The notes beneath the pieces were generated by a model. It had not been told where the DNA came from and did not search any database. It saw only the letters and a program-made list of their open reading frames with translations. Made by a program: the position numbers and the translations under genes. From Ricordea florida (taxonomy: Eukaryota > Cnidaria > Anthozoa > Corallimorpharia > Ricordeidae), in assembly GCA_949710005.1 (NCBI GenBank), contig OX453278.1:7204597-7268596 (forward strand): a stretch of 64,000 nt of DNA. Direction: 5' to 3'. Below are positions 33,810 through 45,900 of this stretch, piece after piece (the first letter of the stretch is position 1; the number at the start of each line of letters is the position of its first letter).

Positions 33810-33970
33810 GATCTTTGTAAAAAATGTTGAACCGATAGAAAATTTGAAGTAACCCCCTGTTTATGCCCCGGCTCCCCACGCAGTGTTGAGGTCACCAATA
33901 TAACACATGTTTTTTTTTTTTTATCTCCATGGTGTTTGTGCGGGGAAGTGGTTCGGGGGTGTAACATTTG
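33810..33970. repeat. Dispersed repeat shared with 23915-24090
   Basis: This is a second locus of the repeat in EPHX2 intron 1. It shares AAAAAATGTTGAACCGA and the GTTGAGGTCACCAATATAAC region, then the GGTGTTTG and GGTTCGGGGGTGTAACATTTG blocks. Confidence 0.5.
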
Positions 33971-36610
33971 CGTTAATTCTTAAAGGCTGTGAGAAAACAA
34001 TAAATCCTGTCATTCGGTGTAAGGACCGAATAGTCTAGACAACACTCTGCTGCGTTATGTTGACATGTGAACATTTGAGGTCAGGGCAAGGTCTTGAACG
34101 AGACATCGCGCAAACCGAAAACATCGATATAAATGAGAGTCCCGAAAGAAACGAATGCATAAGAACAAAACGAAAAGATATGACCAATTTTTCAGTATCT
34201 TTCTATAAGGTGTGCTCAAGGAGAATTCCGGTTTTATTAGTTGTACTTTGGTTTCTTTAAGCAACCGTGGACGATAATCCTGCCTGGCGGTATACGTTGG
34301 ATCAAACTGGTCATCTCATCGGTGTTATATAGAAAACGAAACTGATGTAGGAGAAGGGGCAGACACAACGTAGAATGTTTTTAAGTGTGTGTACAACAAT
34401 TATATTGGCTGGCCAAACTGCGCTTCTTCAGCTACAATGAGAACTGCTGTAAATTGGAAGGGGTTTTCACGTAGTGATATTTGCGTAATACAGCAAATAC
34501 GTTAAAAAATTGTTTGACAATGAAAGGTTAAAATGAGAATAGAAAAAACCTGTACAATATAGTAGATAAGTTTGCAGATCTTCCAAAGGTGTGTTGGAAC
34601 AATCGATTTTTGCCACAAAAATCTCCGTTGGTTAACTCTTGCCATTTTTGCTTTGCATTTTTCCATTTTTTTATTCAGGGTGCCTAGTTTGATTCTTTTT
34701 ACTGTTGCACATGTTGCACTCCCTTTGTTTATTTCTTTTGTTGCTTTGGTGTGGTTAGAGGACATTATATACTTGCTGGAGCGACTGACACTGTTTCGAA
34801 GTGGAATGTTGCTTATACTGCCATTGTAGTTCGATATTCTTTTTGTCTACCAGTTGTAATTGTATATAGTTGGTCAAACAGTTGCTTAAAAGTGCGACCC
34901 CCCAGGTACCTACAAAATTGGGACACGAAAAAATTTATTTAGAGATTGGCCAACATGTGCGATATCTTTTGTAACAATCTATTTTGGCCACAAGAAGCTC
35001 TTTTGACCGCAAAAAAAAAGAAATAAAAAATAAAAAAATAGATTAATATTTTGGCAGCCGTTGGTAAAAAGTGCGCCTTGATAACCGGTTTTAACCGGTT
35101 TTGTGGCAGTAGGGGACTCCCCAAAACTCATACAAATCCCTGCAATTTTCGACTACCTCCCTTTTTTCTTCTTCTGCAGTGGTCGAAGCAGTATACGTGG
35201 CGTCTACCAAAATTGCACCAGTTTTTGCCGTGAATTGCACTTGTTTCGACCAAAAAAAAACAGACACCATTTTATCGCGATTTGCCAGGGTTTTGGCTCC
35301 AAAAAACTGGAATCATTTTAACTTCACATATGCTAATACACTGCTTTTTAATTTAATTTTTGAATTAATTTTTAAGCTAAGAAGATCAAAGGAAATTGCA
35401 AGCATTCCTTTACCTTTAACTGCTATCGCTGTTACACGGAGCGTTTAATCAATGAGAAATCTGCATACTGAATGCTAAACTGTTGATGATATTTTTAAAA
35501 GTTTACTGAACACTCTGGGCTAACCGTGATAAAACTCCAAACCATTCCGTCGTATTGCTCTCTCCTCCAGAGAAATTTATTCTCGTTCTAGATAGCGGTA
35601 CATATCTTTTGAAACCAGCGAAGTTTACTAGGCCAGATACTCTTTTTAGTATACTTTTTTGTAATGGTTTGACCAGGTTTTAAAAAGACTGGAAGCCTAG
35701 TTTACAAAATTCTTCTTGCTTTGCTAGTCCGGCATGAACATATCTCGTAACGATGCATGCCTACAGTGGTTTAGAACGCAAATTAAAAACAAAGTACCAA
35801 ATTACAAGTGAATCTTCAAGTTCTACACTATTATCATCTTTGGTTTGGTTTTTCGCAAGGGAATTTTGGTTCAAACTAGCATGAAAGATGGGGATTTTGA
35901 GATCTATTGTTACATTAGTTTTGTAGCCAAACCATACCTGCCATACAGCTATTTACCTTTGGACCATACAACATTCGTTGTAAATCACCCTTATAGCTGA
36001 TAAAATCTGTAAAGAAGTTCCTTCTGCTTTTAATAACGTTTCCACGTCTACAGAATACAGTTTTAAAGCTGGGGAACGTAAATAAACCAACAAAGTTTTC
36101 TTTCTATTTGGTTACTTAATTTTCACTTCTGTATATTTAGTGGCAGCTCGACCACAAAAGCCTTTACAAGGTACCTACAAGCTGCTAAGGTCTGCAAACG
36201 GTCATGAATAAATAAAGTTACTATTTAGTGATCATGATACATTCCTTCTCTCTGCTAATCTTTCACTCGTCCATTCATGTTTATTCGCCATATGACACAT
36301 CACTATATTATGTGTACAGAAAATTAATGAAAAAGTAAAAAATCCCACTAGACGCGTTCTCTCTTGTGTTGATTTAATATTAAGTTGGCGAAGCTAATAA
36401 AATAAAGTAACATTATAAGATAAAATAGATGAAGAGGAAACCTGAAAAAAACCACGGGGCTCACAAAGAATCTTCTTCAAGCTCTTCCTGGTCGCTTACA
36501 GGGCTGCTAGCGCTGTGCGAGTCGCTTTCGTTCTTTTCAGGCAGAGCCGCATACTGTTTAGGATACAGGAAGCAGTATACATCATCTTATGATAACGTCA
36601 GACTTGAGGT

Positions 36611-37120
36611 TCAATTGTAAATATTATGCTTCCTGCCGCGCTGCTGAAGTGGTTTGATTGCAACTTTTGAGCAATTTATCAGTGGTGCATCTCGTCTATT
36701 CATTAAATCTGCAACATGTTCGACGTTGACGCAGTCTTCAGGGATGGCCTGGGAAGGAGGATGAACAAGACATTTGGCAAGGTCATTGCCCAGCGGGTTT
36801 TCAACACAAATGCCATACACAGTGATGGTCATTGTTTGCATCTCACTTCTTCTTTCTTGCACTTGATTTTCTTCGGCTTTCTTTCTTTCCTCTTGCTTAA
36901 ATGTTCTTTATATATGTTCTTATATATGTTGTTATAAAAAGTGTGGACACATTTCTTGTTTTATTCTAAAATTTCCATATCATGCTTGACCTTCAGCAGT
37001 TTACCCTCAACACACTTGATCTGTTCCACATTAAAGTAATGAGCAAATTCGTCACCTAGCTTCAAGATACGCCCATTTATTGTTTGGAACAGTGTGGAAT
37101 CATGTTCTTCAAATGTTTCA
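36611..37120 (-). pseudogene. Decayed unidentified coding sequence
   Basis: On the minus strand, one open stretch at about 37,120-36,965 gives a protein-like run (GETFEEHDSTLFQTINGR, then FNVEQIKCVEGKLLKVKHD). After a stop, a Lys/Glu-rich stretch leads to a second one (36,862-36,611) with ITVYGICVENPLGND. I do not recognise the family. It may be a fragment of a transposon-borne gene. There is no clean start, exon structure or intact frame. Confidence 0.3.
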
Positions 37121-38162
37121 CCATGTCATTCAAACTGACACATTTTCTTTCGTACGGTAAAAAGTAGCAAATTCAACTGTAGTGTTATGAAAATTGCAAC
37201 ATATTGATATTGTCAAAAAGATGGTTGTGTAACTGTGCAGCATGCATAGCTGGCGAATTGGCTTTTCAATTTTTAAAAATATGTCCTTTTTTGGCTCATC
37301 CTCGGTGTAAAAACTTGTGAAGTTCACGAACGACGTAAAACAAAGAAAACAAAGGAGAAAAAATAGTAGATACTAGGAAAATAACAGTGAAGAAACAAAG
37401 AAAAACTTCACAGGTTTTTACACCGAGGTAAACCCCCTTTTTGGGGGGGAATCAGGCAAAAATTGCCCTTTTGGGGGAGGGCTATGAGAAAACAAATTTG
37501 TCTGAGGGGGGAGGAGGCATGCAAATTCTTTATGACAGTTCAAGAAATTCTACCAGTTACCTGTAATTCGTAAAAAATGAGAGGATTCCATAGTAATCCA
37601 TTTTTTTTGGGATTTTTGTCCCCATTCGCGTTTTTGAAATTCTCATAATTGAGTCCTGCTTTAGAATGCTATAAGAAGCTCATTTACCAAAACATGGAAC
37701 GACCAAAAACTACCTACAGCCATCTAGAACCATCTACAACCACCTCAAAAAATTCAACAACCACCTACGACTAACTACGCATTTACCACGGTAACGCGTC
37801 ATGTGAGTCGCACGTGAACTTGCTAGTTTATAACTACTCAGCTAGAGCGAGAAGAACATGCAACCGCCTTGGCTCACTCTAAAGAAAAAAGTCTCATTCC
37901 AATATCGCTCGTTTCTGCTTAAATCATCAGAACCAACCTAATGACATACTTTTTTGTTACGTAACAGCGAGTGTTTACCGTTTTCGAATGCAGAGGCCAC
38001 AAGCCAAATAAGGTAAAAAGAGGGGCGCTGTCGTGACGTCACCTTATCAAGAGTTTTAGAAACTCATTACCGGCAAAATTACGAGTCGCTTTCGAGGAAA
38101 AGCACAACTTCCATTGAGGGAGTCTTGTTAGGAGTCTAATCGTCGATCTTCTTTTGTCGGCA

Positions 38163-39164
38163 ATGAGAAGGATAGAGAAGGATCACCCGACCTTGGTCCA
38201 TTTCGTTGCTGGCGGATTAGGCGGTTCTTTCGGCGCCTTTGTAACATGTCCACTCGAAGTTATCCAAACGAGACTTCAGTCATCAGCGTTTCGTCTTCAA
38301 AGAACTGGAGTTGTACGAGTTCCACAGAGTATTTCGTCGACAGGATCGGCTGTGAATTTTAGTACGTCCGGTGTTGCCGATACAAGCTTAAACAAGGCAG
38401 CGAATAAATTCCGAGGAATAATTTCTTATGGTCGGTATATGGTTAAACAGGAAGGATTCTTGTCGTTGTACAAAGGCCTAGGTCCCACTCTGGTCGGTGT
38501 TACCCCATCCAGAGCAATTTACTTTGCAATTTACTCCAAGACGAAGGATGCCTGGAATAAGTCCGGAAAGCTGAGTCCGAATTCTTCGCCAGTTCACGTT
38601 ATTTCCGCAGCTTTTGCTTCGTTTGTAAATCATTCAGTAACAAACCCGTTGTGGTTTGTCAAGACAAGACTTCAGCTGGATAACCGAGATGCCAAAAGAG
38701 TTAGTGCCTACCAGGTAATCAGAGACGTTTACAGGAGCGAAGGGATCAGAGCATTTTACAGGGGACTCTCAGCATCGTATGTGGGGATCTCGGAAAGTGT
38801 TGTTCATTTTACCATCTACGAACGCATTAAAACCCTGTTTCTACAGTTCCTTAACAAGACCGACAGTGACATCCGTGTGTTTGAGTGCATGCTTGCCGCC
38901 GGGATTTCTAAATCGATCGCTGCCAGTCTTTGCTATCCACATGAGGTTGCACGAACTCGCCTTCGACAGCAAGAAAGTGATTTTCTTGGTAAACACAAAT
39001 ACAAATCGTTTTTGCAAACGCTTCAAACTGTGTTTAGAGAAGAAGGATGGCACGGACTCTATGGAGGTTTGGGAACCCATCTTCTCCGTCAGGTGCCTAA
39101 CACTGCTATTACGTTTTTCACCTATGAAGCGGTTGTGTTTCTTTTGGATTCGGATAACTCATAA
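38163..39164 (+). CDS. Mitochondrial pyrimidine-nucleotide carrier (SLC25A33/36-like), intronless
   Basis: A single uninterrupted frame of 333 aa starts at MRRIEKDHPTLVHFVAGG. It has the three mitochondrial-carrier repeats with signatures PLEVIQTRLQ, PLWFVKTRLQ and PHEVARTRLR. Six membrane helices are expected. A 45-residue spacer after the first signature is typical of the SLC25A33/36 branch, and the C-terminus has [10 protein letters not shown]. Family members import pyrimidine nucleotides into mitochondria for DNA and RNA synthesis. The paralogue at 42990-49788 has four introns, whereas this one has none, so it is probably an old retrocopy that kept its frame. It stayed (or landed) 3.8 kb from its relative in the same orientation. 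An in-frame TTG lies 9 bases upstream, but the ATG at 38163 is the natural start. Confidence 0.93.
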   Translation: MRRIEKDHPTLVHFVAGGLGGSFGAFVTCPLEVIQTRLQSSAFRLQRTGVVRVPQSISSTGSAVNFSTSGVADTSLNKAANKFRGIISYGRYMVKQEGFLSLYKGLGPTLVGVTPSRAIYFAIYSKTKDAWNKSGKLSPNSSPVHVISAAFASFVNHSVTNPLWFVKTRLQLDNRDAKRVSAYQVIRDVYRSEGIRAFYRGLSASYVGISESVVHFTIYERIKTLFLQFLNKTDSDIRVFECMLAAGISKSIAASLCYPHEVARTRLRQQESDFLGKHKYKSFLQTLQTVFREEGWHGLYGGLGTHLLRQVPNTAITFFTYEAVVFLLDSDNS

Positions 39165-39540
39165 TCCTAAACAGACGGTCCGACTCGTGTATCAAAGACA
39201 CATCGTTTGCTTATGAAATATGTAACTTTTCCTCATTCGTGGCCAAGGCCATGTGATTCCATGGGGATCATTATATCAGTGGCAGTTGAAGCGTACATGT
39301 AGATGAACTGGCAAACAATTGCACCTATTGTGGCATGCGGGGACATACCAAGTGGGAATTACCATTCAATGCTTTCTTCCATAGACTAAACCAGACTTAC
39401 ATATTTTCAGATAGATTTTATTGTATAAAGAACGTATTTATATCACTTTTTGGCCATTATTACTAAGTAAAGTGGTATCACAGCTGGAATTACCAGCAGT
39501 TTTGGAGGTTTTGAACTGTTCTTGAAAACTTATTTGGAAT

Positions 39541-39673
39541 GATTTCCGTACAGGTCCCTACTTTATTATACATGCTGTAACCATATTGTTTCATTCTGCA
39601 ATAACGAAAAATGTTTACATGTGAACAATTCATCTGATGCATGCATAATAAAGTAGGGACCGGTGAGGAAATC
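39541..39673. repeat. Fold-back MITE, family C, copy 1
   Basis: GATTTCCGTACAGGTCCCTA at the left pairs with the right end TAGGGACCGGTGAGGAAATC with a few mismatches. The ends and the inner CTTTATTATRCATG block match copy 2 at 42476-42628. A partial third copy (CATACTTCATTATGCATGCTGTA) follows at about 39,728. The locus is 377 bp past the intronless carrier's stop. Confidence 0.85.
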
Positions 39674-40224
39674 TTGCCACTTATTTTTCTCAAGTGTTCA
39701 GGGGAAATGTAGTACACTAGTGTCAACCCATACTTCATTATGCATGCTGTATGTAGCTTACCGGTAATTGTTTAGGCAAATTAACACATGTGGACACATT
39801 TTTTTTGTTTTGGATAAACAAAACAACACAGCTAAATCCTGGATAATGAAGTCTGTGGTAATATGGTAATCTAGCCACAAAAATTTCTAAGAAAAACACT
39901 CATTTGATGGATACTGAACTTAACTTCTAGAATTTCACAAAAATATTTTTAAACCATGGTCATGTTATGGAAGTAACATGCTCTTTAGGTTGAGCTAGAC
40001 TTAACAGCTTTTCATGTTTAGACAAAAATCTTTTCCTTTCTTAGAACTGAATCATTGATCATGTTGGGAAATATGTAATTTTGTATGAACTTTTTGCTCA
40101 AGGGCTCAAACAATGTGGTGTTCTTGCATAGTTTTCTTGAATGAACCATTTCTGGGTCAATTTCAGCACTATGAGTCCCGCTGTAGTTTGTGGACATAAA
40201 AGTTTAACATTTTCTTAATATGTT

Positions 40225-40780
40225 TCAACATTTTTTCCATTTACATGGCAAATGGTATTCTCTTTTACAATTAGTTTGTTGCAAAGTTATAAACTCTAGT
40301 GTTTTCAAAGTGGCGTGTGCATACGTCACCTCAATACTTGGAAGCCTCATATGATTTTCGAAAAAATTTTGCTTCAGAAACACTTCCACTGAATCAAATT
40401 CATTTTCCACATCTTCTTTCAGTCCCCACAGATTGACGTTATTTCTTTTAGAGCGGTTTTAAAGATCATCAATGTTCCTTTAAAGGGCGGCTATTTCATC
40501 ATGACTTGCCTTCTCTAAAATACCGCTTTTGACCTCGTTGACCTGCTCCTCCAACTGACTGTATCCATTCTTTAGCTGTTCAACATCTTGAGCAGTCTGC
40601 TTTTGGCTATTTTCAAGGCTCTCCATCTTCTGCAGGATGGAAATTAACTTTTTGTTCTGTTGCTCTACAGTTCGTCCATCTTGACTAGAACACGGTCTTT
40701 ATCTGTTTTGTCGGTGGCCAGCATTTCGCTTCTCTTTTTTTGATTTTGACCTCGTTTGAACACTCATTCCCTTATTTGCA
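40225..40780 (-). mobile_element. LINE ORF1-like remnant (coiled coil), decayed
   Basis: The minus strand gives a start MSVQTRSKSKKEKRN near 40,766, then a break. A heptad-rich run follows (SILQKMESLENSQKQTAQD, VEQLKNGYSQLEEQVNEV) to about 40,480. A further segment, ENEFDSVEVFLKQNFF and IEVTYAHATLKT, follows at 40,410-40,230. Coiled coil followed by a small RNA-binding-like region resembles ORF1 of Tx1/L1-type LINEs. Stops and frameshifts show it is dead. Confidence 0.5.
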
Positions 40781-42475
40781 ATGAAGTAAGTCAGAAATTA
40801 AGCGATATCATATTTCTTGTGAAGGAGAGCTCGGAGCACATCGGATCCCCTTGCCGCCATCCGGTACTGACCCATTTAGACTCAGACCTGGACTCAGATT
40901 GATATTTTAATCTTAAATTAAAATAATTTAATTTTAATATTATAATTGAAATTATCTTATAATGGATATGATGCTGTACTAGTATTTTTCTTGTAGACTA
41001 AAATTTGGCCAATTGAAATTTTTGTTCATTAAGTATTTCTTGTGACCTAGACCTATAAAATACTTTTTTTTATGTATGGGAAGTGAATATTGTGGCATCA
41101 CCTAGTGGTGGCAGGCATGTACCAGAGGATAGATATATTATGTATACCAAACACAAAGGAAATTATATTTTCATACTTTGTGAGAGGTTTTTGTATGTTG
41201 GTACCTTACTGGAATTGTAATAAAAAAGAATACATAAATCCATAGGTTGTTTGTGTTTTTGTCTACTATAAACTTTCAAAAATATTTTCTATATTTGATA
41301 GTATGTCTGCTGAGAAAGGTGATTTTCTTTGGATAAAAAACCGTCTCACACACTTCATTCTTAAGACAATCAGGTTAGCTCCAGCAAGGTGAATAAAGCC
41401 AGGGCTTCTGGGTAATCCTTGTGTATGTCAGTTTCTGTCAACGAAATCAAAACAGTGTTTAAATAACAAAATTGTGTCAATTCGAAATGCGTCAAACTTT
41501 AGCAGCTCGGTTAACAGTCTCCCACCATTCACTTCAATTTCTAAAAATAACTGTCAAGTAGATGCCAGGTGAACGTTTCTCTCCCCCCCCCCCGTCCCGA
41601 ATAGATTGTAGGTCTAGCAGAGGCTAGGTTTCAAGGGTCCCAGCTGCACATCATCGCCCAAGAACTCATAAACTAGCCCCTCCCCATCGCCAACAAGCAG
41701 TGAACATGCATCAGCAAAGTAAGCTGAGTGCGAGCTCCAATCGTTTAGTGTCTTCCAGGGGTTTTGGGGAACAAGGGAACATGGCTAATTTGAACAGGGG
41801 AACAGGGAAACAAAGACAAAATGTCCCAGGGAACACAAGGGAACATAAAACCTTTTAGCGATCAAAAAGCTGGGAACAAGTTCGGAATTCATTTCCGGAA
41901 CAAGGGAACACGAGCAAATTTTTAAAGGGAGGCCCTCGTCGTTGTTGAAAAAATATTCATGACGTGTTCTTTATTCGAAGTTCGTGGACGGAAAACTATC
42001 AAGAACACATGGGCTTCAGATGTTGATATTTCATTCCACCGGAAAGAAGATGACAATTTTTTGAAGAATGTTGACAAAAATTATTTGAATGATTTGTTTG
42101 ACCACGTGTAGGGATGCGTAAGGAAATGCCTTTACTCGGCTGAGGCGTAAGTGGAGCAACGGGCCCACAGAGAGCAGACCAGGAAACATTGCTTTCCTAC
42201 TCCCCCAAGGGAACTCTTTGTTGATGTCAAATGATCTCCCAACAACTGTCGCGAGGGAGAGAGGGGACGATGGACTTCGTGTTGTTGACCAGGGAGTCGA
42301 TTGGTTCTGTCCTCGTACACCGGTACCCAAGAACCAATAATAGTTATTTCCTCGTTTACAGGTCTACGAGGACAGAACCAGTCGATTAAAATTGCACGCA
42401 AAACAAGACAGTACAGGACTAAAAGTACAGGGCCAAAGCAACACGGAGGCAAAATAAACTGCTAGCTGTTACTTT

Positions 42476-42628
42476 GGTAAGATTTCCGCACAGGTCCCTA
42501 CTTCGTTATGCATTCTGTAACTATACTATTTCGTTCTTCGAACACAAGAAATATTTGCACGTGCATTACACCAGACAAGACAGCTTCAGCGTGCATAATG
42601 AAGTAGGGACCTGTGCGGAAATCTTACC
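42476..42628. repeat. Fold-back MITE, family C, copy 2
   Basis: GGTAAGATTTCCGCACAGGT at 42476 continues to give about 30 bases of near-perfect inverted repeat with the right end at 42628. The interior is an AT-rich loop that recalls copy 1. It lies about 360 bp before the start codon of the intron-bearing carrier. Confidence 0.9.
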
Positions 42629-42989
42629 GTCTTTTTCACTAATATTGAACCCGCTCGTGATTTCTGCGGAGTAATGTTCTAAGATCCCGTAAGCAGCTTG
42701 TGTCACGCATGTCACTCCCCACCGTCCCCCCACAGAGGGAAGTTTTGTTGACTTTACCACGTGATTGATAAAGATGTCTGTTATGTAGTTCACGTGAAAT
42801 TAGTTGAGTGACCAATCAAATTTTGCGTTTGGATTTATGTCTCGGTATTTGTCCATGTGATAAGTTCATGGCGGGAAACAAACACTGAAAGTACAAGGTC
42901 CGCCTCTAAAATTCGTTAGCAAATAAAATTTTTTGTTTCCGTGATGAATGATGACCGAGGGTAGGTTGTATACATGTGGCTCTGTGAAA

Positions 42990-45900
42990 ATGTACAAGAA
43001 ACCAGTGAAAACATCCTCTGCGACTTCGAGTTACGTTCATTTACTGGCAGGAGGGTATGTTGTGGCTTGCGGAATTGATTTTGTTGATCTCCCTTTCTGT
43101 TAGATGGATTTGTGCCGTTATGGATCGGGTTTATGCCTGTTGGTTTATAACGAAGGTCGTGCATTTCCATTATTCCTGGCAAGACAGAGACTTCTAACTT
43201 GTTTTCTTAGGCACCTAATAGGAAAATAAAAAGACTGTAGATTTCTAGCCAAGTTACTTCAACGTTTGGTCTAAAACTTACTGAAAACGTACTGGGAAAA
43301 AGAACATGCTCATCTTGGACCCTTGCGGGAGACGACTCGTGGCTTCCATACTTTCTTCGTGTCCCTGGGTTCAGATTAAGGGTAGTAACAAGCTAGGATT
43401 CCTGTATTCAGATCGTAGCTTTTTCTAAACGCTTCTCCAAGTAGCTTTGAAAACTGCGAACACACTCTGATCTGGATATACATCTCAGTTGAGCTTGTAA
43501 CCAATCTGTATGACCCAAGCTTACTAGATCTGTTGATATCTAAGTCTTCATATTCCCCATCACTTATATGGAGGCTTAATCGCTCAGCTGAGTTGGGCCG
43601 AGGTAAAAAAAATAGTAGTGATTTCGGCTTTGCCAAGCTAAAGAAAGGACGCTCATTTTAGGTCAAACTTCGCTGCTTTTTGAAGACGTAACCTTTTGCT
43701 TTTGACTCTTGTTTCTCTTAGGGTTGGAGGTACTGTGGGCGCTACATTGACCTGTCCTTTGGAAGTCGTTAAAACCAGACTTCAGGTATTGTTTCGTTGT
43801 ACTTTTACGGTCAAAAACGAGGTAAACAAACGAAATTCGATCCCGCGTGCCTCTCGTGTTGCGTGCAGGCTGGCGTTTTTACTCGTTGTGAATGCTTTTT
43901 TTCGTATTTTGAATCTAAGAATGGCGGACTTTGTTGGTGGAGTGAACAAAAAACTGTAAAGCTTTCTTTTGTTGTAGGTTAAGGCACAGCTATTGAAGTT
44001 AAGATCTTGGCGGCACAATCATTTACATAAAATACGTATGAAGTATTCGTATTGTAACTTGAAAGCTTAAATCAAAACCAAGGCAGTTTGACAACAACAA
44101 CAACAACAACTTTATTTAGCTTAATGTTTATTTAAATTTGAGCCATTTTATAGTCACAGGGATTTTAATTTAAATTTGCAATAGTTTGAGAAATGAAATA
44201 ATTGATGTACGATTGATGGTACAGTACCGCTTGAAACTATTGGACCATTTGAACGCGGTAAAACCTCATCTTTGCTGAACGTGATTGCCGCGAATTCACT
44301 ATACAGGGTGAAAGCATCCAGGACCGCACAGTTTTTGAAACCACTTTAGATAGAAGACAACACAGCAGGATTAGAACAACGGTTTATTGCAAATCAATTT
44401 GAGTCAACTACATGCAACTAACTCTGCAACCAAAATCGCAACTCAAAATCGAACTTCAAATCGAAGTTTTCAATTTGACTTTGCAAGCTTGCAATTTGGT
44501 GAGCTCTTTCACAGTGGAAATCAGCACCCAGTTGTTCAAAGCCTGGATAACTTTACCCAGTGGATAGGTCATAATCCAGCTGTTTCAATCCGTAGAAAGG
44601 TTCCCCCATTTCTACATCAAATCAATAATAGACATATTGTATGTATACCTAAGTATGGGAATGAACACAAACCTCAACAAACGTTAAAGTCTGCGTATAT
44701 TTTAAAATCTTGATAGTTATTTATCCACCCGATAAAGTTATCGGGGCTTTGAACAACTGGGGCCAGAAGTACAGAATGAAGTTCCCAATTTCTCAAGAGG
44801 CTTGAGAACCCACGCGGCCAAAGTAAGGTGAAATTCACTGTAATTACTCGGGCTTCCGTAGGAGAGCCCGAGTCGTAAAATGCTAGCGGTTTGGTCGCCA
44901 AAAGGGGGGTCATGGTCCCAGGCGTTCCTTGCGTGGACTGCGGAAACTGGGGATGAGAAGGCGAATTCATATGCTCGCTTTACGTAAACAACATGATTTC
45001 CGAATGGCCGTTTTAGTGAAGACCGTTTTGCAAAAATACAAACGCACATGCCGTCCGTGATAGGCCCACACTAAATGATGTCTAGGGTTGTCGAAATGGG
45101 CTGTCGATCCACGAATACTAGCTTGAAGGCTAGACCAACGTGCAGAGTTCATACTAGTTCTACGAGATAACAAATGAGCTATATGTTAGCTGCCAAAACT
45201 GTGATAGCCGATTGAACAACAAACTATGACACTGAGACGAACACATCACTTGCTGAAAAATTTAGGAATGTTGGAGAACACAAATTCGAAGCTGGCGCTA
45301 ACAGCAGCGAATTGGACAAGGATACTGACAGAAACAACTTGAATAGTAGGGTTAAATATCTAAGCTTAGTTCTTCCGTTAAATATCCTGTTTCTGTTATT
45401 GGTTTTTATTGGGCTCAATACTTGTAAAGCGATCGTAAATGTTGGTTTGCTCTTTTTCCCGGAATTGCATGTGCTTGATAGAATAAAGACATGAAGAATA
45501 CTCTTGACGACTGTGATCTTCTACAAAACGTTGTCAGTATGACTAATGTACATGAACATAATGATGTTCCAATGTCAATAAAAGTACTACAATTCAGATC
45601 TCGTTCTGCAATGTATGTATATTATGACTGTGCTCGTGATTTGTGTGAGCGGCTGTACACACGCCAATAAAATAATGATTTTCATTCGAGTAATTGAACT
45701 GACTGGTGGCACAAATAATCGTCAGAAAGTGGTACTGGAGTGACCGGTAATGAAAATTGCCCACACGGATCCGGCATGTAGTTGCGTACACATTTTAGGC
45801 GTGGTAAATATTCAAGTAAAACGTTCAACAAGAAGCCCGAGTGAACGCTCCTCAAGCGTCTTGTTGAATTGATAACAATGTTTTAATTGGTCAGTGATGC

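Larger units (their letters stand above)
32878..38162. other. CHM 3' flank and intergenic region
   Basis: CHM's 3' UTR probably runs to a polyadenylation signal AATAAA at 33778-33783, about 900 bp past the stop, and so includes the MITE at 33196-33634. Beyond it I see no recognisable gene. One minus-strand stretch (36,611-37,120) reads like decayed protein and is listed separately. The rest is AT-rich with short repeats. Confidence 0.5.
39165..42989. other. Intergenic region between the two carrier genes
   Basis: No gene is recognised. It contains two copies of one MITE (39541-39673 and 42476-42628), a LINE ORF1-like remnant (40225-40780) and AT-rich filler. A C-run (41,580-41,592) is present. 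Confidence 0.55.

Noticed and set aside
44387..44713. 108-codon plus-strand ORF in the carrier intron
   Set aside because: No family resemblance; it lies in intron 2 and its composition looks incidental.
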